DNA of 25,062 nucleotides. Source: Pinguiococcus pyrenoidosus. Its lineage: Eukaryota > Sar > Pinguiophyceae > Pinguiochrysidales > Pinguiochrysidaceae. A program made the translations under genes and the position numbers. Below are positions 17,801 to 25,062 of the stretch, in pieces. The notes below the pieces were generated by a model that had not been told where the DNA came from, did no database searches, and saw only the letters and a program-made list of their open reading frames with translations. Numbering within the stretch: the stretch's first letter is position 1; each line of letters starts with the position of its first letter. Location: contig JAAMXY010001381.1 in NCBI GenBank assembly GCA_019677205.1, positions 1-25,062 of the forward strand, in the 5' to 3' direction.

Positions 17801-20800
17801 CGCATGTACCCGTCTTCCTGTAGCCAATTCCTCCCGAAGTCCCGCACGAGACCTTCCCGCAGCAGATCTTCCCGCAGCAGACCTTCCACTAGAAGCCAGC
17901 TCTTGTACTGGTCAAGGTCTCCTTCGCCGTCGCGAGGAGCACGAGGCGCCTGACATCGTTGCACTCGATCCCGCACGGCACGAACATTGTCATCGACATT
18001 GCCGTTCACGTTCGGATATCGTGTGGACGTGATCTTGCCAAGTTCACAGCTGTGCACATGGATTGCAGCCGTAGATCGCCCTTGCAACAGCTCTTCCGAG
18101 ATCCTCTGGATGTAAGCCTTGATGTCCATTTCCCCTCTCACCATCTCACGAGCCTGCATCGCATCCACAGCATCAAAGGACCCCACCAGCAGTGCGCTCT
18201 CTTGAGTCTCCCGATGCACAAGGAGGCGAATCTCTCCAAAGAGCTGCGTCGCTCCAGGCTCGCTAGGCCGATATGCATACAGCTCGTAGGTGTGCACATC
18301 CTCCCAGCTTGTCGAGCCTCTGGTCAGCTCCGCGCGCACCAGAAAGTCGCGCGCACGGTTTTCTGCATCCTGCCGATGCCGGTGGCGCGCCACCAGATAG
18401 ATCAGCGCCGCTCGCAACAGGGTGCCGATGGGACTTCCATTGCGCATCCGAACGTGTTCCTCGTCTGCACCACGGCGGCCCGGCAGGCTTCGCCGTGGTT
18501 GAAGCGGCATCCCACCAAGTGCATCATCGCCAGCCGTCCTTTTCAGACACTCAAGGAAGCTGAACGCCTTGCGGACGGCGTCCTGGCTGCCGACGAAGGT
18601 GGCAGGCAGGTAGAGACACAGAGCGATGTATACTTCTTCGTCGGAGAAGCTAAGGTTTACGACGTGGAAGTCCCCTTTGCTGTAATCCTTCCACTCTTCG
18701 TCCTCATCGAACGCATCCCCCAGCACCCTGCGCCGCAGATCGTCGTCCTTGACCTTCACCATCCCATATGGAATGGGAAGAAGAGTCTGGGCGCAGAACC
18801 AGACGGGTGCATACACCACGCTTTGGAGTGCCTTCGCGATCAGCCTCTTCCTCAGTTTGGTTTCGCCGTCGCCGGTTCTCTGATCAGCAAGCAAGGACCT
18901 GACCATCGCCTTCGTGAGCATCTCCGTAGCGCAACACCCCGACTTCTCGTACAGGGTGTAAACGACGGGGGGCACAATCGCAATTGTCTGGAACATGCCT
19001 TCGAAGGCCGAACCGCGGGGGAGAGTCGACTTCACGGCCTCCAAACGCTTGGAATCGTGAGCATCAAGCACGGGCACGAAGCCAGATCGCCGAGCATCGG
19101 GGCCCTGGCCATCGGCACTTCCAGCGGATAGGCTGAAGATCCCAAAAAGCCTCTTCAACAGGCTGGGCTGCGCGAAGAGGGCTCCGAGGACACTCGCCGC
19201 TTCCTCAACAGGAAGCAACGCACTCGAGAGTGATATCGTGGTTTGCGAGCCCGCTCGCGTCTTGCCGGCAACAGCAGACTTCGCACCAACACATTCAGCG
19301 CTGGGGAGGCTGACCGCCTGCCTTTTCGCTTGACTTGTGACGAGCTCGACGAGCTTCTCTCGACTTTCCCTTGCGATGTCTCTCGTCTGATCCGTGGTCT
19401 CGTTCCTGCAGCCTTCGAGAATCTCGTCAGCGCTCCTCATCAGTGTGCTCCACCGAACCAGCTGGTCCTTGCTTAACGACCTGTTGTCCTTGCTTGGCGA
19501 GGTATCCAAATCGACCTCTGCAAGATGCAGCCCAAAGCACTTGAGGTCTCGAGAATGCCCGCCCTCGATTCGGTAGCCCTTCAAATAGATCTCTCCGGGC
19601 TTCCGTAGAATCACAGGGCATCTGCCAACGAGATCCGCGAGGAACTTCTCCTCCCCGCGATCGGTTGCGATTAGGCTTGGAATGGCACCGCGCCGAACGC
19701 TCTCGTCTCCCCAGTCGAGAATCCTCTCGCGCAGATCCCTTAGGAACACCTTCCAAAGCTCCTGGACGATTCCGTCTCGCTCGCCATGGAAAATGTCCAG
19801 GAGTTGCGATGTGGGTGCAGAAGACCTGTCCGAGAAGCTCACAACCGTTTGACTCTGGGGGAGGGTGAGCCTTTTCCCGAGCCACGTGATGGTCAAACCC
19901 TTCTGTAAAAGGTGGCGGAAAGCGTTCTTCTCCATGGAGCTGCGGCCGCGGTCACGGCCACGCCCTGGCCTGGCACTTGATACCGGAGGGTCTGGGACGA
20001 TACCGCAGTGGAACATCTGGATGCTGCACCTGGACCGCTCTTGTCGAAGCTGTGCGCAGACCCAGGGTCCGCGATCGTGGCCTTTCCCGTGAACCAGCCA
20101 GATTCTCCGCGCGGACTCATCCACATCGGAGCGCGTGCGTTGCTCCTGGCTCAGCCTTGGTTCGCTGGTAGTCCAAACGTATTCTGGCGTCCAAGCTGTT
20201 CCAACAGCATCGAGCATGGTCACTGCCAACGGCCACGACTCCGCTACATCTGTTGTCCGATTCTGCACGCTCCTCGTCTTGCCCTGGTATCGTCTTGGAC
20301 CAGACCCATACTGCCCTGATCGAGCTCTTAGAGCGGCTTGCCGCTGCGAAACGCTGCCCTGGGGTCCGTATCTGCTGAAGGAGGCATCCGGTGCGCCGTG
20401 TTGCCGCCTCGCTTGCAGCATTCGATTCTCAGGTCCTCGGTGCTTCCTAGCAGGAGCAGCGAGCGACGTCTGCGCCGCGGTCGCAGATCCCAAAGGGCCG
20501 GTGCCCAGGGCTGCATGCGCGCTTGCGCCATTCGCCATCCCATTGGACTGCAAAGCGGACTGCAAAGGCAGTCCAGAGGGCAGACCCTGCAGCGTAGACG
20601 CCGCCGCGGCCGCTAGAGGGTTCGGCGCGCGGTTGGCGAAGATTGGTAAGTCTTGCGTCTTGACTTGCTCTCTCCACTGCCGATGCGCCCTATCGACGCG
20701 CTCTAAGGCGCCCGGAGCGTGCTCGTCAATGCCTTGAAACCACTGCAGCTGTCGAAAGATCTGCGACAGAAGCCGTGAGCGACGTTCTGCGTCGAGAGGG

Positions 20801-21137
20801 CTGCGGATGCGCAGAGTATGACCTGGCAGTACGCTTCCTTTTTCGCTCTCTTGACGTTACTCGCGCGCGCCACGGCACTGACGCCCAGCAAGGTCACTGT
20901 CACCTGCCAACTCCCGTCGGGTTGAGAAGATGTCGCCTGCTGAAGGACCTCCTCGCCTCTGGCGCCGTACTTCAGCATCAGAGAGTTCTCGACTTCCTTG
21001 ATGATGCTGATGTAGTTGATACGCTCGTTGATGGGGGCACCATTGGGCTCCATTGGGCTCCTCCCGGCGCAAGCGCCGAGAGAAGCGCCCAAGCACTCCC
21101 TCTCACGAAGTTGTTGGTCCGGTAGAGTGATCGTCAT
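14823..21137 (-). CDS. Giant protein with dsRNA-binding-like N terminus and C-terminal WD40 repeats
   Basis: Three-exon model of about 2,055 residues: 21137-20823, 20760-15582 and 15496-14823. The 85-bp intron at 15497-15581 (GTAAGG donor) is well supported. The 5' junction is uncertain: 20761-20822 (62 bp) or 20787-20860 (74 bp, GTAACG donor) both keep phase. Residues about 35-105 resemble a dsRNA-binding domain (GSWQVTVTLLG strand, then basic helix SNVKRAKKEAYCQ). Low-complexity Gln/Ala/Arg sequence follows. About 1,350 residues of mixed alpha/beta sequence come next with no Walker A or other motif I can name; it includes a short acidic repeat near 1113 and an NLS-like RPLKRVKTE. WD40 repeats start near 1480 (LRGHRDRPTALEF...CLWDAQDGRLL; LLGHTGPVWDLLW...GGGDGTVRSWRV). 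An acidic tail ends the protein. The exons could belong to two genes. Additional in-frame introns may be hidden. Confidence 0.6.
15311..15346 (-). repeat. Two tandem 18-bp coding repeats
   Basis: Two 18-bp copies, one mismatch apart, encode a repeated acidic-aromatic DEDH(A/V)W unit in the C-terminal tail of the giant WD40 protein. The frame is kept. Confidence 0.8.
17699..17734 (-). repeat. Four tandem 9-bp coding repeats
   Basis: Four TCCTCAAGA-type units on the + strand encode LED/LKD repeats in the giant protein, forming a short acidic helix-prone stretch just before the NLS-like segment. Confidence 0.8.
21041..21060. repeat. 10-bp tandem duplication CATTGGGCTC
   Basis: Two exact copies of a 10-mer lie in the 5' coding part of the giant gene and contain two ATG codons on the minus strand. 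The first, at 21053, is an alternative in-frame start (MEPNGAP). A 10-bp unit is not a multiple of three. Confidence 0.7.
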
Positions 21138-21405
21138 ATGGTATCTAGCAATAGATAAGTATTACTAAATGTAACTCAGAAGGAGTGCGAAGATAATGCT
21201 TGCGTCATTGGTCAAGATCTCCTTCTCCATCTATTCATGCATGTACTAAAGCGAGTATTGGGATAGAGTCTAGTGACTGAGCGATTTCGTGGAGTTCGAC
21301 AGAAAGACCACAAGACTCCTCGCGCCTCTTTGGGCCTTTGGCGTGTCCTGATCTTCGAATCCTATCTGAAGACGATCCGCCTGGGCCTGGTGGCGAAGGG
21401 AAGGC
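21138..21405. promoter_or_regulatory. Bidirectional promoter between the giant WD40 gene and AAR2
   Basis: The 268 bp between divergent starts include an AT-rich block at about 21130-21200 and lower GC to 21290. No coding exon is apparent. The arrangement matches the other head-to-head spacers here. Confidence 0.45.
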
Positions 21406-22888
21406 ATGGACCGAAGAAGTGCGTCGCAGAAGCTGGAGGACGGGTCGTTCCTGGTGCTGCTGGAGAGTCCCGAGGGCTTGGACGTCGGCCTCGACTGCAA
21501 CCACCAGCACGTCCTGACCAAGTTTCGCGGTTTTAAGATGGTGCCGCCGGGCGTCCACTTCCTCCACTACGGCTGGGGCGGCAAAGGCGGCGACTCCGGC
21601 CAAAGGAAGGGCCTCTTCTTCGAGGGTTTCAAAGGACAGGTTGGTTCTTGACGTTCTCACGCCAAGAAATTCAGCTCAGCTGTCCAGCTCATCTCACCGG
21701 GACCTCCTCAACCTTTCGATGTGCATGCGCCTTGGCCAGGTGCTCGTGCTGGTCTGGGACAGCGAGCTAGCCGAGTTCGTGTTGGGGAGCCGAAGGAGAG
21801 AAGCGCTGCCCGAGGGGGCGGAGGAAGAGCTGGTGCGGGCGGTGAAGGACCGCCGGATGGATGCACAGCTCGCGGCGTACTCCTCCCTTGGCCCGAGCGT
21901 GCGGCGCTGGAGCAATCTGGTCAACACGTTGTCGCAGGAGGTCTTCCAAAGCGCTGGAGTGGAGCTTCTCACGACGCTCGTGCCGGATGAAGACGTGAAC
22001 GATGGCATCGACTGGGACGCCGCCAAGGCAGCGGCGGAGATGGAGGCGGAGGGGCGGGCCAGGAGCAAGGAGGAGGCGGTGGTGCCAGTGGACACGGGCT
22101 TCGTCCCGGAGACGCCGGTTGGGAGGATCATCCGCGCGAGGCGAAAGCGCCAGAGGCCTCGCGAGGTGCAGGCTGCTGGGGAGGCCGAAGCCGGCGAGGA
22201 GAGACCTGCTCGGACCTGGATTGACGTGGACGATCTGTGGATGGGCAAAGATCTTGAGCACATCTCGGGACTCTCCGCGGCGGATCTTACAAGGTGCCTC
22301 ATGGACATTGGCGAGCGGGTCATCGAAGTGGTCGAGCGCGATGTCGGGAAGCAGCGAGCTGCGGATGGCTGGCGCCTTCTCCTCGGCCAGTGGCAGCTCT
22401 CCTTCATCCTGGCTTTCTGGCTGCTGGACGGGCCGGCGCTGCGGCAGTGGCAGCACCTCTCGCAGATTCTCATGACGTCGCCCACGTTGGTGAGGGAGCG
22501 GCCGCAGATTGCAGTCACCGCCGCGAGAATGACCGTGGGCCAGCTGCATTTCGTGCCCGACGAGCTGCTTGAGGACTACCGGGAGAACATCGACAAGCAT
22601 CTCGTGGAAAGATCCTTCTACGTCGAGGCTCTGGAGGGCTTTCTGCAGAACCTCATCGCCAACTCGGACCCGCCTGCGAATCCGGTTCCCATCCAGGAGG
22701 CTGGCATGAAGCTCCACGGCGCGCTGGAGCGCCGCACGGAGCGCACGTGGGCCATTCCGAGCAACTTCGGGACGCTTCTTGACGCAAATGGGATCGAGGA
22801 GGCATTGCGGCTGCAGGAGTACAACGAAGACGGGCCAACCTTAGTCCTCCCGGAGGAGCTCACACCAATACTCCAGTATCGACCATAA
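21406..22888 (+). CDS. AAR2: AAR2, U5 snRNP assembly factor
   Basis: Two exons, 21406-21639 and 21740-22888, with a 100-bp GT-AG intron at 21640-21739 in phase 0; 460 residues. The N-terminal domain shows the AAR2 signature (LTKFRGFKMVPPGVHFLHY, compare human PKFRGVKMIPPGIHFLHY), followed after splicing by VLVLVWDSE and the helical region. The C-terminal helical domain has LLLGQWQLSFILAFWLLDG where human has ELQFAFVCFLLGN, then a long alpha-solenoid. AAR2 binds the RNase H-like and Jab1/MPN regions of Prp8 in the cytoplasm and holds the U5 snRNP precursor until Brr2 replaces it, so this is a splicing-machinery gene. A charged, low-complexity insert lies at about residues 165-220, making the protein longer than human AAR2 (384). 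Its 3' coding end overlaps the opposing gene by 29 bp. Confidence 0.92.
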
Positions 22889-23966
22889 GAGTCGCGATCT
22901 GAGGTCCTATCTGCGTGCCCGGGCCGGGCCAAATCAGCGTTCCCACTGCGCTTCCAACCTGCCGGGCGAGCGGACGGAGAGAAGGAAAGGAAGCGCGTAG
23001 GCAAGATAGACGGAGCTTGTTAGAAGGCCAATCCGTCGCGAACACGTCGTTGCGCTCGCTGCTCACCATTGCCGCCATGTATGCCTGGGCGAAGATGCTG
23101 AAGTTGGTGTACATGGCCCTTCTGAATCGCCTTCCCGAGTTCCACAGATACTCAAAGAATGACATGGCCGAGTTGTAGGCTGTTCGATCGAGAGCGCGCG
23201 AGGAAGAGGGAGGGTGAGCACGGGCTACAAGCTGCTGCTGTGCGTGCGGCATTCCCCTGTGGGGGCCGTTGAAAGTACACGTACCATCGTAGAAGAGGTC
23301 CCCAAATACAAAGGCCGAGTTCACCGTCAAAGCTGCCAGCTGCCCGACCAGCAGCGTTCCCAACGCGACCGTGGCGACGTGCATCACCGCCTCCAGGCGA
23401 CTTCCCGTCTCTTCATACTCTGCAGCGGCCGCCTTCTTCAGGTTGCGCATGAAGAGGTCGGCCTCCTCCGGCGACAGCTTCGCGACCAGCAGTGCGTCAA
23501 AGGCGCGGTGGGTGGACACGATCAGCAGCGTCCTGGCGAACTCGCGGCCCCACCGCAGCCAGAATCGCTCTCCGAGATGCTTCCAGTTGGGGAACTCGCC
23601 ATCATCGATGAGGCGGTCCATCTCGGCCTGGTCGCTGAGGGGCAGCTTCTGCACCTGCTCCAGTATCCTCGGAGCCGACACGTTCATTGCCGTCACGACG
23701 CCTCGGAAAGCCAGGCTCCCAGTCGAGAAATGCTGGAACGGAGGCACTCGGTCGGACAGAAACGAGTGGTTGTAATCCGAACCCGCGAGATTCCGCTTCG
23801 CCCTGCCGACGCTAGTAGCTAGAATACAGCAATCCGCTTCTACAGCCTCTGCGGCGCACGTGGCGTCGCTGAGCAGGGAGCTATGCCAAAGACCCTCCGC
23901 TAGAATCGGCTCCAGGGGCGTCGAGACGCCGCAGAATGGCCCTTTGGAGGGCAGTGCGGACAGCAT
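22860..23966 (-). CDS. Orphan membrane protein with two predicted TM segments
   Basis: Three exons: 23966-23285, 23179-23067 and 22958-22860, giving 297 residues. Two GT-AG introns of 105 bp (23180-23284, GTACGTG donor) and 108 bp (22959-23066, GTGAGC donor) are in frame and free of stops. Removing them joins hydrophobic stretches into clean segments: VATVALGTLLVGQLAALTV and, after the second splice, FAQAYMAAMVGSAVGTLIW. The N-terminal half is soluble-looking and helical (RILEQVQKLPLSDQAEMDRL, then LSPEEADLFMRNLKKAAAAEYEE). I do not recognise the family. The start at 23966 follows the AT-rich spacer; the ATG opening MNVSAPRI is a possible internal alternative, and another short in-frame intron may lie near 23810-23860. 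The stop codon lies within the AAR2 coding end on the other strand. Confidence 0.55.
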   Translation of the reverse strand: MLSALPSKGPFCGVSTPLEPILAEGLWHSSLLSDATCAAEAVEADCCILATSVGRAKRNLAGSDYNHSFLSDRVPPFQHFSTGSLAFRGVVTAMNVSAPRILEQVQKLPLSDQAEMDRLIDDGEFPNWKHLGERFWLRWGREFARTLLIVSTHRAFDALLVAKLSPEEADLFMRNLKKAAAAEYEETGSRLEAVMHVATVALGTLLVGQLAALTVNSAFVFGDLFYDGTCTFNGPHRGMPHAQQQLVARAHPPSSSRALDRTAYNSAMSFFEYLWNSGRRFRRAMYTNFSIFAQAYMAAMVSSERNDVFATDWPSNKLRLSCLRASFPSLRPLARQVGSAVGTLIWPGPGTQIGPQIATLMVDTGVLV

Positions 23967-24278
23967 GGTACTACCGCGCGCGAAACGAAGGCGGCTTCCA
24001 GCTCCGAAGCCGACCGGAAGGCGTTCCCTTGGGCGCAAAGAAGCAAAATGCGGCCGCGACGGCTGATCTCTTTGGCGGCAGAAGACATTCGGCGGTTTTG
24101 GGCCTTGTTCTCCTTTGTTAAACGTTTTACGAGAGATTATTTTTGAAACAGCGATATTTATTTTAAACATAATATCCTTTGTTTATAATGATTATAATAA
24201 TTATCATATTTAGGAATATATTTATAGTTTTTGAACGTTGATACTTTGTATGAAAAGCTTATCTAGTAAAACAAGTCC
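23967..24278. promoter_or_regulatory. Bidirectional promoter between the orphan membrane gene and the AAA ATPase
   Basis: These 312 bp contain the most AT-rich block of the window (about 24120-24270, with TTTATTTTAAACATAA and TATAATAATTAT runs). It sits close to the AAA ATPase ATG, with GC-rich DNA on the membrane-gene side. An ORF opening at 24170 on the minus strand reads through part of it and is not credible there. Confidence 0.5.
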
Positions 24279-25062
24279 ATGGAGATTCTTTTGAAATTTC
24301 CCAGGACGACGCCCCTCTCCGCACCGAAGGCTGGATGGATGACAGCGCCACCTGGCTATGAGACGCAGCTCACTTGGCTGCTCAGGACCGTAGAAGACGG
24401 TTTCACCCCCTTCGTGCTGCTCTATGGGCCCAGAAGCACCGGAAAATCCCACCTTCTGGACACGCTGGCGGATCAGCTGACCGAAGATCGCACTGTCCTG
24501 CGCCTCACAGGCCAGGAATTGCTCCTAAACGCCAAGCACGTGCTTTCCTTTAGCGTAGCAAGAGCGGAGGCCAAGTGCGTGTTTCTCGTGGACGACCTGG
24601 AGACCGTCTTGTCCCCGGCTTCCGACAGAACTGACGATGAAGCCGCCGCGCTCAAGCAGCTTTGGCGTTTTCTGCTCCGCTTGCGACGCGAAGTGGGTGG
24701 ATGCGGCGTCGTCGCGGCCTGTACGATAGCGGAGGATGGTGTGAGCGACGCTGAGATCGGCGAGGCGAGTCGCGAGGGGCGATTTGATGCTGTGGTGCCC
24801 TTGGGACGACCGGATCGCCAGCAACGCGCGAAGATCCTGGCCGCCGTGGCGCCTCCGGGCACCTCCACTCGGCCTCTGGTGGACCTTTCGGCTGGCTGGG
24901 ACCTGTCGAGGCTGTACGCGCTTGGACACAAGCTTCAGCAGGGTGAAAGCAGGGGGGAGCCGACGGCTGCCGAAGTGCCCGGGCCGACGAGACGCACGCT
25001 GGACGATTTTGCAGGCTACGCGGAGCTGAAGGCGCACCTGCGCATGCTTCTCGACGTGTTCA
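24279..25062 (+). CDS. Tandem AAA ATPase, 5' part (Cdc48/SPATA5/PEX type II)
   Basis: An uninterrupted frame runs from the ATG at 24279 to the window edge, giving 261 residues; the rest is outside. The first AAA module has Walker A GPRSTGKS at residues 50-57 and Walker B VFLVDDLE at 101-108. It ends with the family text REGRFDAVVPLGRPDRQQRAKIL at about 166-188. A second module begins at about 240 (TLDDFAGYAELKAHLRMLLD), matching the DDIGGLEEVKxxL opening of AAA domains. Two stacked AAA modules place it with type II hexameric unfoldases. The second sensor region lacks the usual Asn-Arg-Pro, and no Cdc48-like N domain precedes the first module, so a SPATA5/SPATA5L1- or peroxin-like member is more likely than Cdc48 itself. 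The subfamily cannot be settled without the C-terminal half. Confidence 0.85.
   Translation, partial: MEILLKFPRTTPLSAPKAGWMTAPPGYETQLTWLLRTVEDGFTPFVLLYGPRSTGKSHLLDTLADQLTEDRTVLRLTGQELLLNAKHVLSFSVARAEAKCVFLVDDLETVLSPASDRTDDEAAALKQLWRFLLRLRREVGGCGVVAACTIAEDGVSDAEIGEASREGRFDAVVPLGRPDRQQRAKILAAVAPPGTSTRPLVDLSAGWDLSRLYALGHKLQQGESRGEPTAAEVPGPTRRTLDDFAGYAELKAHLRMLLDVF

Noticed and set aside
16183-19131. Long + strand ORFs (16183-17436 and 17959-19131) inside the giant minus-strand gene
   Set aside because: They are mirror frames of one continuous minus-strand frame that contains recognisable WD40 repeats.
1-25062. tRNA, rRNA, snRNA, transposon or viral insertion
   Set aside because: I saw no tRNA B-box context, no conserved rRNA or snRNA core, no terminal repeats and no transposase, integrase or reverse transcriptase motifs. 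Small RNAs could still be missed by eye.

Overview
This window is nuclear DNA from a unicellular eukaryote with a compact genome. The evidence is spliceosomal introns (mostly 49-119 bp, one of 146 bp), eukaryote-only proteins, and no operons, Shine-Dalgarno sites, rRNA, tRNA, CRISPR or transposon signatures. Coding DNA is GC-rich, and most 5' intergenic spacers hold a sharp AT-rich island. CEP41 (a ciliary tubulin-polyglutamylation factor) and an Arp10/Arp11-like dynactin subunit together suggest a flagellated or ciliated protist. I cannot place the lineage from sequence alone.

Layout from left to right: the 3' end of a basic protein (+, 1-258); an RRM plus multi-zinc-knuckle RNA-binding protein related to Air/ZCCHC7 (+); CEP41 (-); a secreted cysteine-rich protein with beta-trefoil-like repeats (+); a coiled-coil protein of unknown function with up to six introns (+); a START-domain membrane protein (-); TRAPPC6 (+); ZPR1 (+); an Arp10-like actin-related protein (-); a giant protein of about 2,050 residues with a possible dsRNA-binding-like N terminus and C-terminal WD40 repeats (-); the U5 snRNP assembly factor AAR2 (+); an orphan two-TM protein (-); and the 5' part of a tandem AAA ATPase (+) that runs off the right edge.

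Genes are packed in convergent and divergent pairs. The convergent pairs nearly touch: the zinc-knuckle gene and CEP41 have one base between stop codons, AAR2 and the orphan membrane gene overlap by 29 bp, and ZPR1 and the Arp gene are 69 bp apart. Many introns are multiples of three without stop codons, so they are invisible in plain ORF scans. I reconstructed them from splice signals, codon phase and continuity of known families. Every spliced model below has a total coding length divisible by three.

Functional themes are RNA processing and splicing (Air/ZCCHC7-like, AAR2, perhaps the giant protein), cilium and microtubule motors (CEP41, Arp10-like), and membrane traffic and lipids (TRAPPC6, START protein). 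ZPR1 and the AAA ATPase are conserved housekeeping families. The genes share a neighbourhood, and nothing indicates that they form one pathway. The most novel item is the giant dsRBD-like/WD40 protein, whose roughly 1,350-residue middle I do not recognise.
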